This document shows positions 42,595-51,110 of a stretch of 64,000 bases of DNA, piece after piece (the stretch's first letter is position 1; each line of letters opens with the position of its first letter). Position numbers and translations under genes: made by a program. The notes beneath the pieces were generated by a model that ran no database searches, was not told the DNA's origin, and saw nothing but the letters and a program-made list of their open reading frames with translations. Source of the DNA: UBA1731 sp045595285 (lineage in GTDB: Bacteria > Verrucomicrobiota > Kiritimatiellia > RFP12 > UBA1067); NCBI GenBank assembly GCA_045595285.1, contig JAZOAC010000071.1, forward strand, positions 1-64,000, in the 5' to 3' direction.

Positions 42595-43635
42595 ATGGCA
42601 GAGAAGAGGAAAAGCGGTTTTGTTCGCAGGCTTGTCAAGTTCATGGTGTATTCAGCCATCGGGCTGCTTGCGTTTGCGCTTCTGCTTGCGGCCACACTGC
42701 CGCTATGGATCAGTCCTGTGGCAACCGCTGTTGCCGGGCGCGTGGTGCCTGGCTATACCGGTACCGATTTCCGGATTGACGGCTTTTACGTCAATCCATA
42801 TTCTGGCGCTGTCCGCATTAATGGCGTTAAACTGTCGAACCCGCAGGGATTTGGTGAGGCCGCGGCCTTTTCGCTGTCCAGTTTCAGTGTTGATCTTGCC
42901 GTCGGTTCACTTTTCTCCGATACGGTTCTTGTGAAGGAGATTGTCATAGAGGATCCTTTCGTAAGTTATTATTCCCATGACGGGAGTAACAACTTTGACG
43001 TTATCCTTGCCAACGTCGAGAATGCCAAGGGGGCAAAGGATGAAGATCGGACGCCTAGGACTGAAGAGCCGGAGTCAGACACTCCGGGGAAGAAGGTTGT
43101 CATAGAGCGTCTGCGGATTAACGGCACGAAGGTCAAGCTTATGAAGTCGAATCTGATGCCTCCGTTCATGGTGCCGCCATTGGAATTGACTGATATCGGC
43201 AAGAAGTCCGGCGGGGCAACCCTTGAAGAGGCCTGGGCGCAGATTGCGAATGGCGTCATGAAATCCATGTCTGACGCAGGGGACGGCTTTGGCGCTCTCG
43301 GCGGAATTCTCGGGAGCGGCGCGAAAGACGCTTCCGGTAAATTCAGTGCGGGCATGGAAGAGCTGACATTTATTGTCGGCGGTTTCGGTGATGCGATAAA
43401 GCCGGCAAAGTCGGACAGGAAGGTCTCCGAATCCGGAAAATCCGGCGGCAATGTGGTTTCTAGGACGTCGGATGCCGCAGTGAAAACTATAGGAGCCATT
43501 GGCGATACCGCCAAGAATGCCATCGACGTTGTTGGAGACACGACAAAAGGCACGGTAGATGCGGTCAATGATACGGCCAAGAAGGCGACAGAGGGTGTTA
43601 AGAAACTCTTCAAGGGGTTTGGGAAGCAACAGTGA
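42595..43635 (+). CDS. AsmA-like membrane-anchored protein with LEA-like tail
   Basis: The 346-residue protein has one N-terminal helix (FMVYSAIGLLAFALLLAATL) and then a periplasmic region starting with DFRIDGFYVNPYSGAVRINGV, the beginning pattern of AsmA-family proteins linked to lipid transport between membranes. The last 60 residues are made of loosely repeated 11-13-residue units (TIGAIGDTAKNAIDVV, GDTTKGTVDAV, NDTAKKATEGV), similar to LEA-type amphipathic helices. GGAG 7 bases upstream favours ATG 42595 over 42589. It leads an operon with a Mur ligase and two envelope proteins. Confidence 0.65.
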   Translation: MAEKRKSGFVRRLVKFMVYSAIGLLAFALLLAATLPLWISPVATAVAGRVVPGYTGTDFRIDGFYVNPYSGAVRINGVKLSNPQGFGEAAAFSLSSFSVDLAVGSLFSDTVLVKEIVIEDPFVSYYSHDGSNNFDVILANVENAKGAKDEDRTPRTEEPESDTPGKKVVIERLRINGTKVKLMKSNLMPPFMVPPLELTDIGKKSGGATLEEAWAQIANGVMKSMSDAGDGFGALGGILGSGAKDASGKFSAGMEELTFIVGGFGDAIKPAKSDRKVSESGKSGGNVVSRTSDAAVKTIGAIGDTAKNAIDVVGDTTKGTVDAVNDTAKKATEGVKKLFKGFGKQQ

Positions 43636-44849
43636 TGACGCATCTGATCGGCATAGGCGGAGTAGGGATGAGTGCGCTCGCAGAGGCGCTCATCGCGCTC
43701 GGACATGCCGTTTCCGGCGCGGACCGTTTTGTCGGAGCCGTTGACCGCAAAATGTTGCCTCCAAGCATTGCGAGACTGGAGGCATTGGGCGTCAAGGTGT
43801 TCCCGGATGATGGAAGCGGCGTTGATGGATCTGTTGAACGCATTATCGTGTCGACAGCGATAGAGGACGACAATCCGGGACTTGTGAAGGCCCGGAAGCT
43901 GGGGATCCCCGTTGTTCACCGGGCGACAGCGCTTGCAGACGCGCTTTCGCGGTTCAGGCTTGTGGCGGTGGCCGGTACATGTGGAAAATCCACCGTGACT
44001 GCAATGCTCGCACATGTGCTCAAGTCCTGTGGGATGGAGCCGTTTGCGGTGAACGGGGCGGCTGTTGTCGGATGGAACGGTTCGGTCCTGTCTGGTGAAG
44101 GGCGATATGCCGTTGCGGAGGTGGACGAGTCTGACAAGTCTTTGACGGCGTTCCGTCCATACGCTGCGGTGATTACGAACTCCAGTTCCGACCACTATTC
44201 CAAGGAAGAGATGGATTGCGTCTTTGATGATTTCATCAAAGATGTGAAGGGACCGGTAATTGACGGCCGAACCGGCCGCCATGATGCGGATTCGTCACTT
44301 CCAGGGGCTCATAACAGGCAGAATGCGGGACTGGCCCTGGCCATGGCAGTAGCTCTTGGCGCGGATGAGGCGAAGGCGCGTGCCGCATTGATGGATTTCC
44401 CCGGCGTTGAACGCCGGATGCAGCGGATAGGGAGCTGTTGCGGGGCTGAGGTGTACGATGACTATGCGCACAACCCCGAAAAACTGCATGCCATGCTCAC
44501 GACGTTGCAGGACCGCAGCATTAGAGGCGTCGCGGTGCTGTGGCGTCCGCATGGATACGGGCCTCTGCGCAAGATGATGGATTCCCTGGCGGATATGTTC
44601 AACGACACGCTGCGTCCGCAGGACAGGCTTTTGCTTTTGCCGGTGTATGATGCGGGCGGCACGGCGGATCGCAGCGTGAACTCGGATGCGCTTGCGGCGA
44701 GGATTGAGAATTCGGTTTGTGTTGAAACTCCAGATGAGGCAATTGTGCTTCTGAAGGCGCAAGCGCCGGCGTTCGGCGCAATTGTAACGGCAGGTGCGCG
44801 TGATCCCGTGTTGCCGGTGATGGCGCGGAACCTCGCAGGAAAGGAATGA
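43635..44849 (+). CDS. Mur ligase family protein (MurC/Mpl-like)
   Basis: The 404-residue ligase joins the MurC/Mpl branch by its start HLIGIGGVGMSALAEAL. The ATP loop is AGTCGKSTVTAML rather than the usual GTHGKTT. The acceptor domain has YDDYAHNPEKL and the middle domain ends in GAHNRQNAGLALAMA. It is shorter than MurC (about 460-490). The changes suggest that it might be a paralogue or a muropeptide-recycling type ligase rather than the essential MurC. ATG 43635 overlaps the upstream stop; a GTG at 43632 is in frame. Confidence 0.72.
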   Translation: MTHLIGIGGVGMSALAEALIALGHAVSGADRFVGAVDRKMLPPSIARLEALGVKVFPDDGSGVDGSVERIIVSTAIEDDNPGLVKARKLGIPVVHRATALADALSRFRLVAVAGTCGKSTVTAMLAHVLKSCGMEPFAVNGAAVVGWNGSVLSGEGRYAVAEVDESDKSLTAFRPYAAVITNSSSDHYSKEEMDCVFDDFIKDVKGPVIDGRTGRHDADSSLPGAHNRQNAGLALAMAVALGADEAKARAALMDFPGVERRMQRIGSCCGAEVYDDYAHNPEKLHAMLTTLQDRSIRGVAVLWRPHGYGPLRKMMDSLADMFNDTLRPQDRLLLLPVYDAGGTADRSVNSDALAARIENSVCVETPDEAIVLLKAQAPAFGAIVTAGARDPVLPVMARNLAGKE

Positions 44850-44851
44850 TG

Positions 44852-45463
44852 ATGAGAAAGATATTGTTTGGCTTGATGGCGGCCGCCATGGTCGTTGCCC
44901 CTGCGTTTGCGCAGGATGCCGAGAGACCCAAGAAGAAGATGCCGTCTTCTCCCAGGTATTTCACATCCCTCAAGGCAGCCACGAAAGAAGCGCAGAAGTA
45001 TGACGCACCGATCTTCGTTGCGGCGGTCGGAAAGGGATCTCCAGCCGAAGAAGTCGTCAAGGATCTCACCAGGCACAAATTCTTCAAGGAGCTTGCCGCA
45101 AAGGGCTTTTTCGTGTACACGATGCGTGTCGGCCTCAGCAAGAAGGAGAAGGATATCGACGGACGTTCTCCGAAACCGCTCTATGACAGACTCACCGCCG
45201 ACGAGCGGGCCCTTCTTGATGTGATTTGCCCACCGGACAAGGTTCGCAGGCTTCCCTTGTTCGGTATGGTGACGCCTGACGCCAAAGAACTCAAGATCAA
45301 GGTCGTGGACATGCCGCGTCCTCCGTCTCCAAATGCCGAGTATTATGGACAGTATCTGCAGAATCTCCAGTCCGCCGCGCAGGCGTACGGAATTGACATT
45401 GAGATGTCCAAGGCGATGGTCAAGTACATAGAGAATCCTCCGCCGGAGAAGAAGAAGAAATAA
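44852..45463 (+). CDS. exported thioredoxin-fold-like hypothetical protein
   Basis: The product of about 203 residues starts with a clean Sec signal (KILFGLMAAAMVVAPAFAQ). The segment EAQKYDAPIFVAAVGKG resembles the first half of a periplasmic thioredoxin-like fold (FTSLKAATKEAQKYDAPIF), but no C-x-x-C is present, so redox activity is unlikely. The tail is Lys/Pro-rich (NPPPEKKKK). Three in-frame ATGs (44846, 44849, 44852) follow AGGAAAGG; the third has the best spacing and the first overlaps the Mur ligase stop. Function unknown; it belongs to the envelope operon. Confidence 0.7.
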   Translation: MRKILFGLMAAAMVVAPAFAQDAERPKKKMPSSPRYFTSLKAATKEAQKYDAPIFVAAVGKGSPAEEVVKDLTRHKFFKELAAKGFFVYTMRVGLSKKEKDIDGRSPKPLYDRLTADERALLDVICPPDKVRRLPLFGMVTPDAKELKIKVVDMPRPPSPNAEYYGQYLQNLQSAAQAYGIDIEMSKAMVKYIENPPPEKKKK

Positions 45464-45467
45464 GTCC

Positions 45468-46493
45468 ATGAAAAGCCTTTGCGAATATCCAGACAGCCGT
45501 CTTGTGTCCGGTGACGCGGCAGCATTCGCCGCCGCTCGCCGCCGGTTTGACGCGCAACCGGTTGATGATCTGCGTCTGTCCGATGTTTCCGGATGGACCG
45601 AAAGACGTACGACGCTGGCCGGCGAGGCAAGTGTCTCGGGCGTCGGCACGTTCCGCGGAAGCGAAAGGCGCACCATCACGTTCGCCCCGTCGGAGAGGCC
45701 TGGCTGGTGGATTCGTCGTACGGATATGCCGGAGCAGTTGGATACAGCCGTAGATATCGCAAATCTGTGGACGAGTGCGCGGAATCTCGTGCTCCGCAGC
45801 GGTTCACCGCACAATTACCTACGCATGGTCGAGCACATAATTGCGCTCAAGGGTGGATTGGGTCTGGACAATGTCGTAATCAAGACGAACTCCGGAGATC
45901 CGCCGCTTTTCGACGATTCTTCACTTCCGCTCGTAAAGGCGGTGGAAAATGCAGGAATCGTCGAGACCAGCCAGAGCGCGACGTATGTGACCGTAAAGGA
46001 GCCTCTCGCCTTTTCCGGTACGCGTGGAGACTTCCTGATGTTCCTCCCCGATGACGGCTCTCGCAGGCTCCGACTTGACGTCGCCATCAATTGGCGCACG
46101 ATCATAGGCGATCAGCGCATCGTGTTCGATGTTACGCCGGAGACGTTCCGCTATGGCGCGTATGCGCGCACGAATGCGACGCATCGTCAGTATCAGCTCG
46201 CAAAGACGGTCGGTTGGCTGTTCGCCGACACCCGCAATCTCGGCTACGACAAGAACAACATTCTTATACATGGCCGCAAACGCTGGTATGGCGAGCCACG
46301 CTTCCCGTTGGAGGGGACCGATCGTTTCCTGGAGCCGGTATGGCATCGTGCGACGCTGGATCTGTTGGCGGCGCTTTCCCTCACCGGGCCAGACCGCTTT
46401 GTCGGTACGGTCGTCTCCTATCGTGCGGGGCACACGCAGGACTGTGACGCCGTAAGATATCTCTACCGGCACGATCTTCTGAAGCGGGCGTAG
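45468..46493 (+). CDS. LpxC-like deacetylase with altered metal site
   Basis: The 341-residue protein matches LpxC (UDP-3-O-acyl-GlcNAc deacetylase) in several places: RMVEHIIALKGGLGLDNVVI (E and H of the T-V-E-H motif), DPPLFDDSSLPLVKAVENAGI, and the C-terminal SYRAGH. Where LpxC has R-H-K-x-L-D-x-x-G-D, this protein has VWHRATLDLLAALSL: the metal-binding His is one residue out of place and the second Asp is Ala. So it may be a divergent or inactive paralogue, or use a shifted ligand. It starts 4 bases after the preceding stop and closes the AsmA-like operon. Confidence 0.6.
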   Translation: MKSLCEYPDSRLVSGDAAAFAAARRRFDAQPVDDLRLSDVSGWTERRTTLAGEASVSGVGTFRGSERRTITFAPSERPGWWIRRTDMPEQLDTAVDIANLWTSARNLVLRSGSPHNYLRMVEHIIALKGGLGLDNVVIKTNSGDPPLFDDSSLPLVKAVENAGIVETSQSATYVTVKEPLAFSGTRGDFLMFLPDDGSRRLRLDVAINWRTIIGDQRIVFDVTPETFRYGAYARTNATHRQYQLAKTVGWLFADTRNLGYDKNNILIHGRKRWYGEPRFPLEGTDRFLEPVWHRATLDLLAALSLTGPDRFVGTVVSYRAGHTQDCDAVRYLYRHDLLKRA

Positions 46494-46578
46494 ACCGGCA
46501 TCCGGACTGGAACGCCAACCGATGCATTTCGGAATTCCGTATACTGGTTGCGGAAATCACTTTGTTTTTCCTTGTGTA

Positions 46579-46589
46579 CATGATACAAT
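46579..46589 (+). promoter_or_regulatory. extended -10 promoter of the nitroreductase gene
   Basis: CATGATACAAT has the TG element and a TACAAT hexamer. An in-frame ATG lies 12 bases later (46602), while the ribosome site AAAGGAGGA points to ATG 46665, which begins a signal peptide. Confidence 0.5.
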
Positions 46590-46664
46590 GCAGGCGTCGC
46601 GATGGTTGTTGTCTGCCGCACGGCGGAGCTGCCGCGACAATGCAGCGACCGAAAGGAGGATGTC

Positions 46665-47498
46665 ATGAAGAGAGTAACAACAATATCGTTCATTCTAGTG
46701 GCGGCAGCCGTCTCCGCAGGAGACATCAGTCTTCCGCAGCCAGTGACGCGTGGCGGCAAATCGCTTATGCAGGCGTTGTCTGAACGCAAATCCACGCGAG
46801 ATTTCGCTGCGCATGATGTCCCGCTCCAGACGCTTTCATCGCTGCTCTGGGCTGCGAACGGAATCAGCCGTCCGGATGGACGCCGCACTGCGCCCACCGG
46901 CTTGAACGTGCAGGATATCGATGTGTATGTGATGCTTCCGTCGGGGGTGTACCGGCATGATGCCAGATCGAATGTACTGACCCTGGTCAACCCTGGCGAT
47001 CACAGAACTGCGGCGGGGAAACAGCCTTTCACGCATACTGCACCGGTCAATCTGTTCTACGTCCATGACCGTATGCGCGGCATGAAAGCGGATGAGGCGA
47101 ACACCCAACGTTATGCCGGCATACATGCAGGTGCCGTCATGCAGAACGTATATCTGTTCTGCGCCAAAGAAGGGCTTGCAACGGTCGCACGGGCGAACAT
47201 CGACTACGATGCCTGCGCAAAGGCCCTGAAACTCAATGCAAATCAGAGGGTTGTGCTGGGCCAGTCAGTCGGCTATCCGCCGAATGACGGATACATCGGC
47301 AGACAGGCCGCGATCAGGACTGCGCTTGCGCACGCGAAGTTCAATGAAGCGGATGTGCGCTGGCTCAAGTGCGAACTCGACAGGGAGGATGGCGTAATGG
47401 TGTACGAGATCGAGTTCAAGAAGGACGGCTTCGAATACGATTACGACATTGATGCGAAATCCGGCACTGTGATCAAGGCAAAGAAAGAGCGTGACTGA
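46665..47498 (+). CDS. exported SagB-type nitroreductase with C-terminal PepSY-like domain
   Basis: A Sec signal (RVTTISFILVAAAVSAG) directs this 277-residue protein out of the cytoplasm. The nitroreductase fold follows: ALSERKSTRDFAAHDV, LSSLLWAANGISRPDGRRTAPTG and AGAVMQNVYLFCAKEGLATV, close to the SagB-like group that uses FMN. From about residue 222 there is a PepSY-like module (VYEIEFKKDGFEYDYDIDAKSG). Flavin-dependent, periplasmic PepSY fusions suggest an extracytoplasmic redox role. AAAGGAGGA 46652-46660 supports ATG 46665; ATG 46602 would add 21 residues before the signal. Function remains general. Confidence 0.75.
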   Translation: MKRVTTISFILVAAAVSAGDISLPQPVTRGGKSLMQALSERKSTRDFAAHDVPLQTLSSLLWAANGISRPDGRRTAPTGLNVQDIDVYVMLPSGVYRHDARSNVLTLVNPGDHRTAAGKQPFTHTAPVNLFYVHDRMRGMKADEANTQRYAGIHAGAVMQNVYLFCAKEGLATVARANIDYDACAKALKLNANQRVVLGQSVGYPPNDGYIGRQAAIRTALAHAKFNEADVRWLKCELDREDGVMVYEIEFKKDGFEYDYDIDAKSGTVIKAKKERD

Positions 47499-47506
47499 CC
47501 GGTAGG

Positions 47507-47633
47507 CGCACTTCGTGCGGCAGGGAAGGTCCGCTCGCCAGTCGACTGGCTTGCAGGCGGACTTCTTCTCTGGATGCGCGTGCTTCTCCTCGGGCGTACG
47601 CTGTCTTTGCCAGAGAAGAGGACGCACTGCGTC
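47507..47633 (+). ncRNA. structured intergenic region, candidate RNA or terminator complex
   Basis: Four helices can form: CGCAC-TTC-GTGCG (47507-47519); GTCCGC (47529-47534) with GCGGAC (47557-47562) enclosing the perfect palindrome GCCAGTCGACTGGC (47537-47550); CTTCTCTGG (47565-47573) with CCAGAGAAG (47610-47618); and GACGCA-C-TGCGTC (47621-47633). They lie in a 412-base gap between the nitroreductase and the next gene. The gap otherwise has only a promoter (47792) and a tiny frame. It does not match RNase P, tmRNA, 6S or SRP RNA that I could recognise. Confidence 0.35.
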
Positions 47634-47791
47634 TTTGAGATTTCGAGGGAGGTGGTAGGAATCCAGTCCAATTTCGCCGACGGAACGTTGACAGGCGCAC
47701 CGAACAAGTGCGCGCGTAGGGAGACCCCCGAAAACACCTTCCCGGTCGGAACAGAAAAAGTTCTGGGTGAATTGCGGAATGGAATGGAATT

Positions 47792-47802
47792 TATGGTATA
47801 CT
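47792..47802 (+). promoter_or_regulatory. extended -10 promoter of the Fn3-like protein gene
   Basis: TATGGTATACT with TG and a TATACT hexamer. An ATG 5 bases later begins an eight-codon frame; the main gene starts 108 bases after the hexamer with GGAGG. Confidence 0.55.
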
Positions 47803-47807
47803 TCGCC

Positions 47808-47834
47808 ATGAAGGTAAGGTTTGTGCGTCTGTAG
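47808..47834 (+). CDS. eight-residue leader ORF (MKVRFVRL)
   Basis: The frame ATG to TAG encodes MKVRFVRL and would be translated from a leaderless start. It lies 76 bases before the next gene. Its length and place suggest a regulatory leader peptide, or it may not be translated at all. Confidence 0.25.
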   Translation: MKVRFVRL

Positions 47835-47910
47835 CGGTTTCGCAGATTCGTGCTGGATATGCAAAACCGTACGCGACGTTCATTTGAGACATTACGATTG
47901 GAGGTCCCCG

Positions 47911-50643
47911 ATGAGTTGCAATAGATTGCCGGAATGCGTTCTGATGCTGGTGTGCGTATCGTGCATGTCCGCTTTTGCCGCGATTGAGGCCACAGATTTT
48001 GTGGATGATGCTCATGCAAATGCAGAGCGGTGGGAATTGTCAGGGACGGAGAAGGACGGCTACGGCAGGAATTTCCAGAATGGAGGCGAATCGATTACAA
48101 GCCCTGTGTACGGCGGTGCCGTGGTGTCGGCAAGCGTTTCCGCGAAAACGTTTTCAATTGGCGACGGTTCTGCTTTGGTGATTGAAGCGAGACCTGCCGG
48201 AGCCGAAGATTGGACGGAGGTGCATAGGTTGGTCTTTGCCAACAACTCCGCCACGAACGAAACCTTCGCTTTGCCACGCGCCGACAATTATCGGCAGTTC
48301 CGGCTTTCGTTTGTCAAAGGGGAAGGGACGATGCGCGTCGGTTCGTTTGCGGTGGAATGGCGCGCCGACGGAGAGGTGGCGGTTCCGTCTGGCCTGTCGG
48401 CGGGTTCGGTGGAGGCCGATTCGTTCATCGCTTCATGGACGATTGACGAGGCGGTGGAATGTTTCCTCTTCGACTGTTGGCGGGAATCAATGACCCCATG
48501 GACCGGTGATGTGAAATGGGCGGAGACTTTTGAGTGCTGCACTAACGAGACAAGGAGCTCCAAGAGACTGACAGAGGAGATATTCGACATGTACACGGAC
48601 CACGCCGGCTGGAGCGGAGACTTTGTGTATGCACCTGAAGCCAGCAAGGGAGTGATTCAGGTGAACAAGGCTTCTGAAAGCGTGGGGTGGCTTGTGTCGC
48701 CTAAGCTGCCGGCGGCCGATTCGGTCGAAATGGTGGTCCGGGCAAGGGCGGTTGCCGATCAGCCAGATCATGTCATGCCGGTATTCTTGATCAGAAACGG
48801 TGCCACGAACGAGATCGGGTCCTTTGAATTGACGACTTCCTTTGTTGATTGCCATTGTCATTTGCAGGAGGTTCTGGCCGGGGACAGACTGGCGTTCAAG
48901 TCGTTTTCGGTAGGGGCGAAAAGGCGAGTCCTGATAGATTCCGTTTCTCTTGTCGAAGGATTCGAGCCCGGTCATCCTGAAACGAACTATGTGTTCGAAA
49001 GCGAGATGGTTGAATATTCCGAGATCCCTGAATTCCAAGTGGAGGGGCTTATTCCCGGCTGCGAATACGCTTTTTCAGTGCGGGCCGTGTCCGGCGAAAC
49101 AACTTCCGAGCCGTCTGGAGTGCACAAGGTTGTAACGGCGGCCGACGGGGATGTCGATGTTGAAGTGGTTTGGCCCGGCGCCGTAGCCTCGGAGATAACG
49201 CACACTTCGTTTCGGTTGGACTGGCCGATCGTTTCCGGCGCGGCGACGTATCGCATATCGGTATGGACCAATGCGCTGGAGGGGGCTTCCGCCGGACGGA
49301 CCGTATGGTCGGAGTCGTTCTCCAAGGCAATGGCGTCCTCTTCTACGACGGCGATTTCGGGTGACGCCAAATTCCATGAGAACTATGCGGACAAAGAAGG
49401 ATGGGTGATTGTCAGCAATGTATATCCATCCGTCGATTCGGGGACGGTGCGTCTGGGCAACACCACAAAGCCCGGAGAGTTGACGGTGGCATTCGGACAA
49501 TTATCTGAGGGCTGCACGCTCCGCGTCAGGGCAAGGCGGCAGACGTCAAAAGACGGAGCGGTATTTTCGGTGAGGAAACTTGTGGACGGGGAGTTGTCCG
49601 AGCTTGGCGAGGCATGTGAAATTGGAGAGGAGTTGACGGAGTGTGTATGGACTCTTCCCGAGATGCATGCAGATGATCGCCTAGTGTTCCGCTCCGCTTC
49701 GGGAAAGGAGTCGTGCCGCACAATCCTTGATGAAGTGGAGATACTTGAGGGATACCTGGCGGGGAGGCCAGTTCCGGACTACGCCGTGAATGGAGAAGCG
49801 ATAGCGCAGCCGTTCTATTCTGCATTGGATATGCCGTCTGCCGTATGGACATTTGCCGTAGAGGCGGTGGATGCATCGGGGCGGGTATTGGTGGCCTCGA
49901 CGAACAAAGTGGATTTGGTTGATCCTCCGCCGCAACCTGTTTTGGATGCGGTCCTGCTGTCCGAATCCTCCCATAAGGGCGGTATGCACATCTGGCAAGA
50001 GGATTTTGGATCGTTCACCAATGTGTTCCCGTCTAAAGATAACACCGCCGACTGGCTGAACGGTACGACTCTACCGCATTGGCAGGCGTATGCCGGAGGG
50101 GTTCCGGTGACAGGCATCACACGTAACAATGGTGCGGGAACAAAGAAGGGACTGTATGCATACTGGGCGACAAATGGACTTGCGTCGACATATTCGCTTG
50201 GAGTCATGATGACCGGAACGGCCGAGGAGCTTATTTATGGGCTTGCATTCAAGAACGATACGCCCTTTAGCGCTCGCAAGATCTCGGTCAACTATGATGG
50301 AGTTCAGTTTGGCTTCAAGAATAACGCCCAGCAAGAGCTTTTGTGCGAATGCCTTGTGACGAATGAACTTGTGGCGCTGTCGGTAGAAGGCGACTGGCGT
50401 TCATGTGACGAATTGACGTTCCGTACATCCAGGGACAGCGAATCCGGATTGAAGAGCGGCGAGGATTTGCCTGTGGTGACCGCGATATCCTCGGATGTGG
50501 TAGGGATGATCGTTCCGAAGGACTTCTATTTCATGATCCGTTGGCGGCGTACGGCCGTCGTGTCCGCCGCTGCGATGGCGATAGACAATGTGGTCGTCTC
50601 GTTTGAGGTCCAGTCTCGTCCGATGAGAGTTGTAGTGAGGTGA
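47911..50643 (+). CDS. large secreted protein with fibronectin III-like repeats
   Basis: The 910-residue protein begins with a signal peptide (CVLMLVCVSCMSAFA). It has repeated beta-sandwich units with fibronectin type III features, such as EITHTSFRLDWPIVSGAATYRISV and LIPGCEYAFSVRAVSGETTSEP, alternating with jelly-roll-like units (TVRLGNTTKPGELTVAF, GYLAGRPVPDYAVNG). Several segments recur twice with variation (DRLVFRSASGKESCRTILDEVEI; DRLAFKSFSVGAKRRVLIDSVSL). GGAGG 6 bases before ATG 47911 fixes the start. No enzyme motif or sorting signal is obvious. I infer a surface or extracellular binding role. Confidence 0.72.
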   Translation: MSCNRLPECVLMLVCVSCMSAFAAIEATDFVDDAHANAERWELSGTEKDGYGRNFQNGGESITSPVYGGAVVSASVSAKTFSIGDGSALVIEARPAGAEDWTEVHRLVFANNSATNETFALPRADNYRQFRLSFVKGEGTMRVGSFAVEWRADGEVAVPSGLSAGSVEADSFIASWTIDEAVECFLFDCWRESMTPWTGDVKWAETFECCTNETRSSKRLTEEIFDMYTDHAGWSGDFVYAPEASKGVIQVNKASESVGWLVSPKLPAADSVEMVVRARAVADQPDHVMPVFLIRNGATNEIGSFELTTSFVDCHCHLQEVLAGDRLAFKSFSVGAKRRVLIDSVSLVEGFEPGHPETNYVFESEMVEYSEIPEFQVEGLIPGCEYAFSVRAVSGETTSEPSGVHKVVTAADGDVDVEVVWPGAVASEITHTSFRLDWPIVSGAATYRISVWTNALEGASAGRTVWSESFSKAMASSSTTAISGDAKFHENYADKEGWVIVSNVYPSVDSGTVRLGNTTKPGELTVAFGQLSEGCTLRVRARRQTSKDGAVFSVRKLVDGELSELGEACEIGEELTECVWTLPEMHADDRLVFRSASGKESCRTILDEVEILEGYLAGRPVPDYAVNGEAIAQPFYSALDMPSAVWTFAVEAVDASGRVLVASTNKVDLVDPPPQPVLDAVLLSESSHKGGMHIWQEDFGSFTNVFPSKDNTADWLNGTTLPHWQAYAGGVPVTGITRNNGAGTKKGLYAYWATNGLASTYSLGVMMTGTAEELIYGLAFKNDTPFSARKISVNYDGVQFGFKNNAQQELLCECLVTNELVALSVEGDWRSCDELTFRTSRDSESGLKSGEDLPVVTAISSDVVGMIVPKDFYFMIRWRRTAVVSAAAMAIDNVVVSFEVQSRPMRVVVR

Positions 50644-50655
50644 TTTGAAACTGAT

Positions 50656-51000
50656 ATGTCCGCCGAGAATAATCTGAAGTCGTTTGAGTGCCTTGGATGC
50701 GGTGCCTGCTGTCGCATACCGAATGGTATAGTTCGCGTTTCCGAAGAGGAGATATTGCGCATATCCGGTTTCCTCGGGATGCCGGAGCAGGAGTTCATCG
50801 CCAACGAGACGGATGTCGCTCCGGATCGGAGCGGGCTCGTCCTCAAGAGCCGGCCAGACAATTCGTGCGTCTGGCTTACGGAGGACAATCGCTGCCGTAT
50901 CCATCCTGTGAAGCCCGAGAAATGCAGGACATTCCCCTATGATTGGGTCAATCCCGATTCGTATGAGGTCTGCGCCGGATTGCGCAAGACTAGGGTTTAG
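50656..51000 (+). CDS. YkgJ-like zinc/iron-chelating Cys-cluster protein
   Basis: The 114-residue protein has the family signature FECLGCGACCRIPNG and a second metal-binding part (CRIHPVKPEKCRTFPYDWV), both conserved in the YkgJ/UPF0153 group. These proteins bind a metal cluster; their biochemical role is not established. It starts 12 bases after the Fn3-like gene stop. A small frame following it (51016-51096) is not convincing. Confidence 0.82.
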   Translation: MSAENNLKSFECLGCGACCRIPNGIVRVSEEEILRISGFLGMPEQEFIANETDVAPDRSGLVLKSRPDNSCVWLTEDNRCRIHPVKPEKCRTFPYDWVNPDSYEVCAGLRKTRV

Positions 51001-51110
51001 GATATTGTTGTCTTCATGTTAATTCTTGCCGTGCCTTTTGCGGGCTGTCAGGGTGCCATGGACGAGGCCTATGCGCTCGTAGGTCTGTGTATCTGAGAGT
51101 TGATGGCAGG

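Noticed and set aside
47499..47790. RNase P, tmRNA or 6S RNA
   Set aside because: The region lacks the conserved elements of RNase P (CR I-V), has no tRNA-like ends for tmRNA and no open 6S-type bubble.
50722..50733. ATGGTATAG-like site in the YkgJ-like gene
   Set aside because: Inside coding sequence with a poor hexamer.
51016..51096. 26-codon frame resembling a tiny lipoprotein (MLILAVPFAGC)
   Set aside because: No ribosome site, very short, and it follows directly on the YkgJ-like stop; chance hydrophobic codons are more likely.
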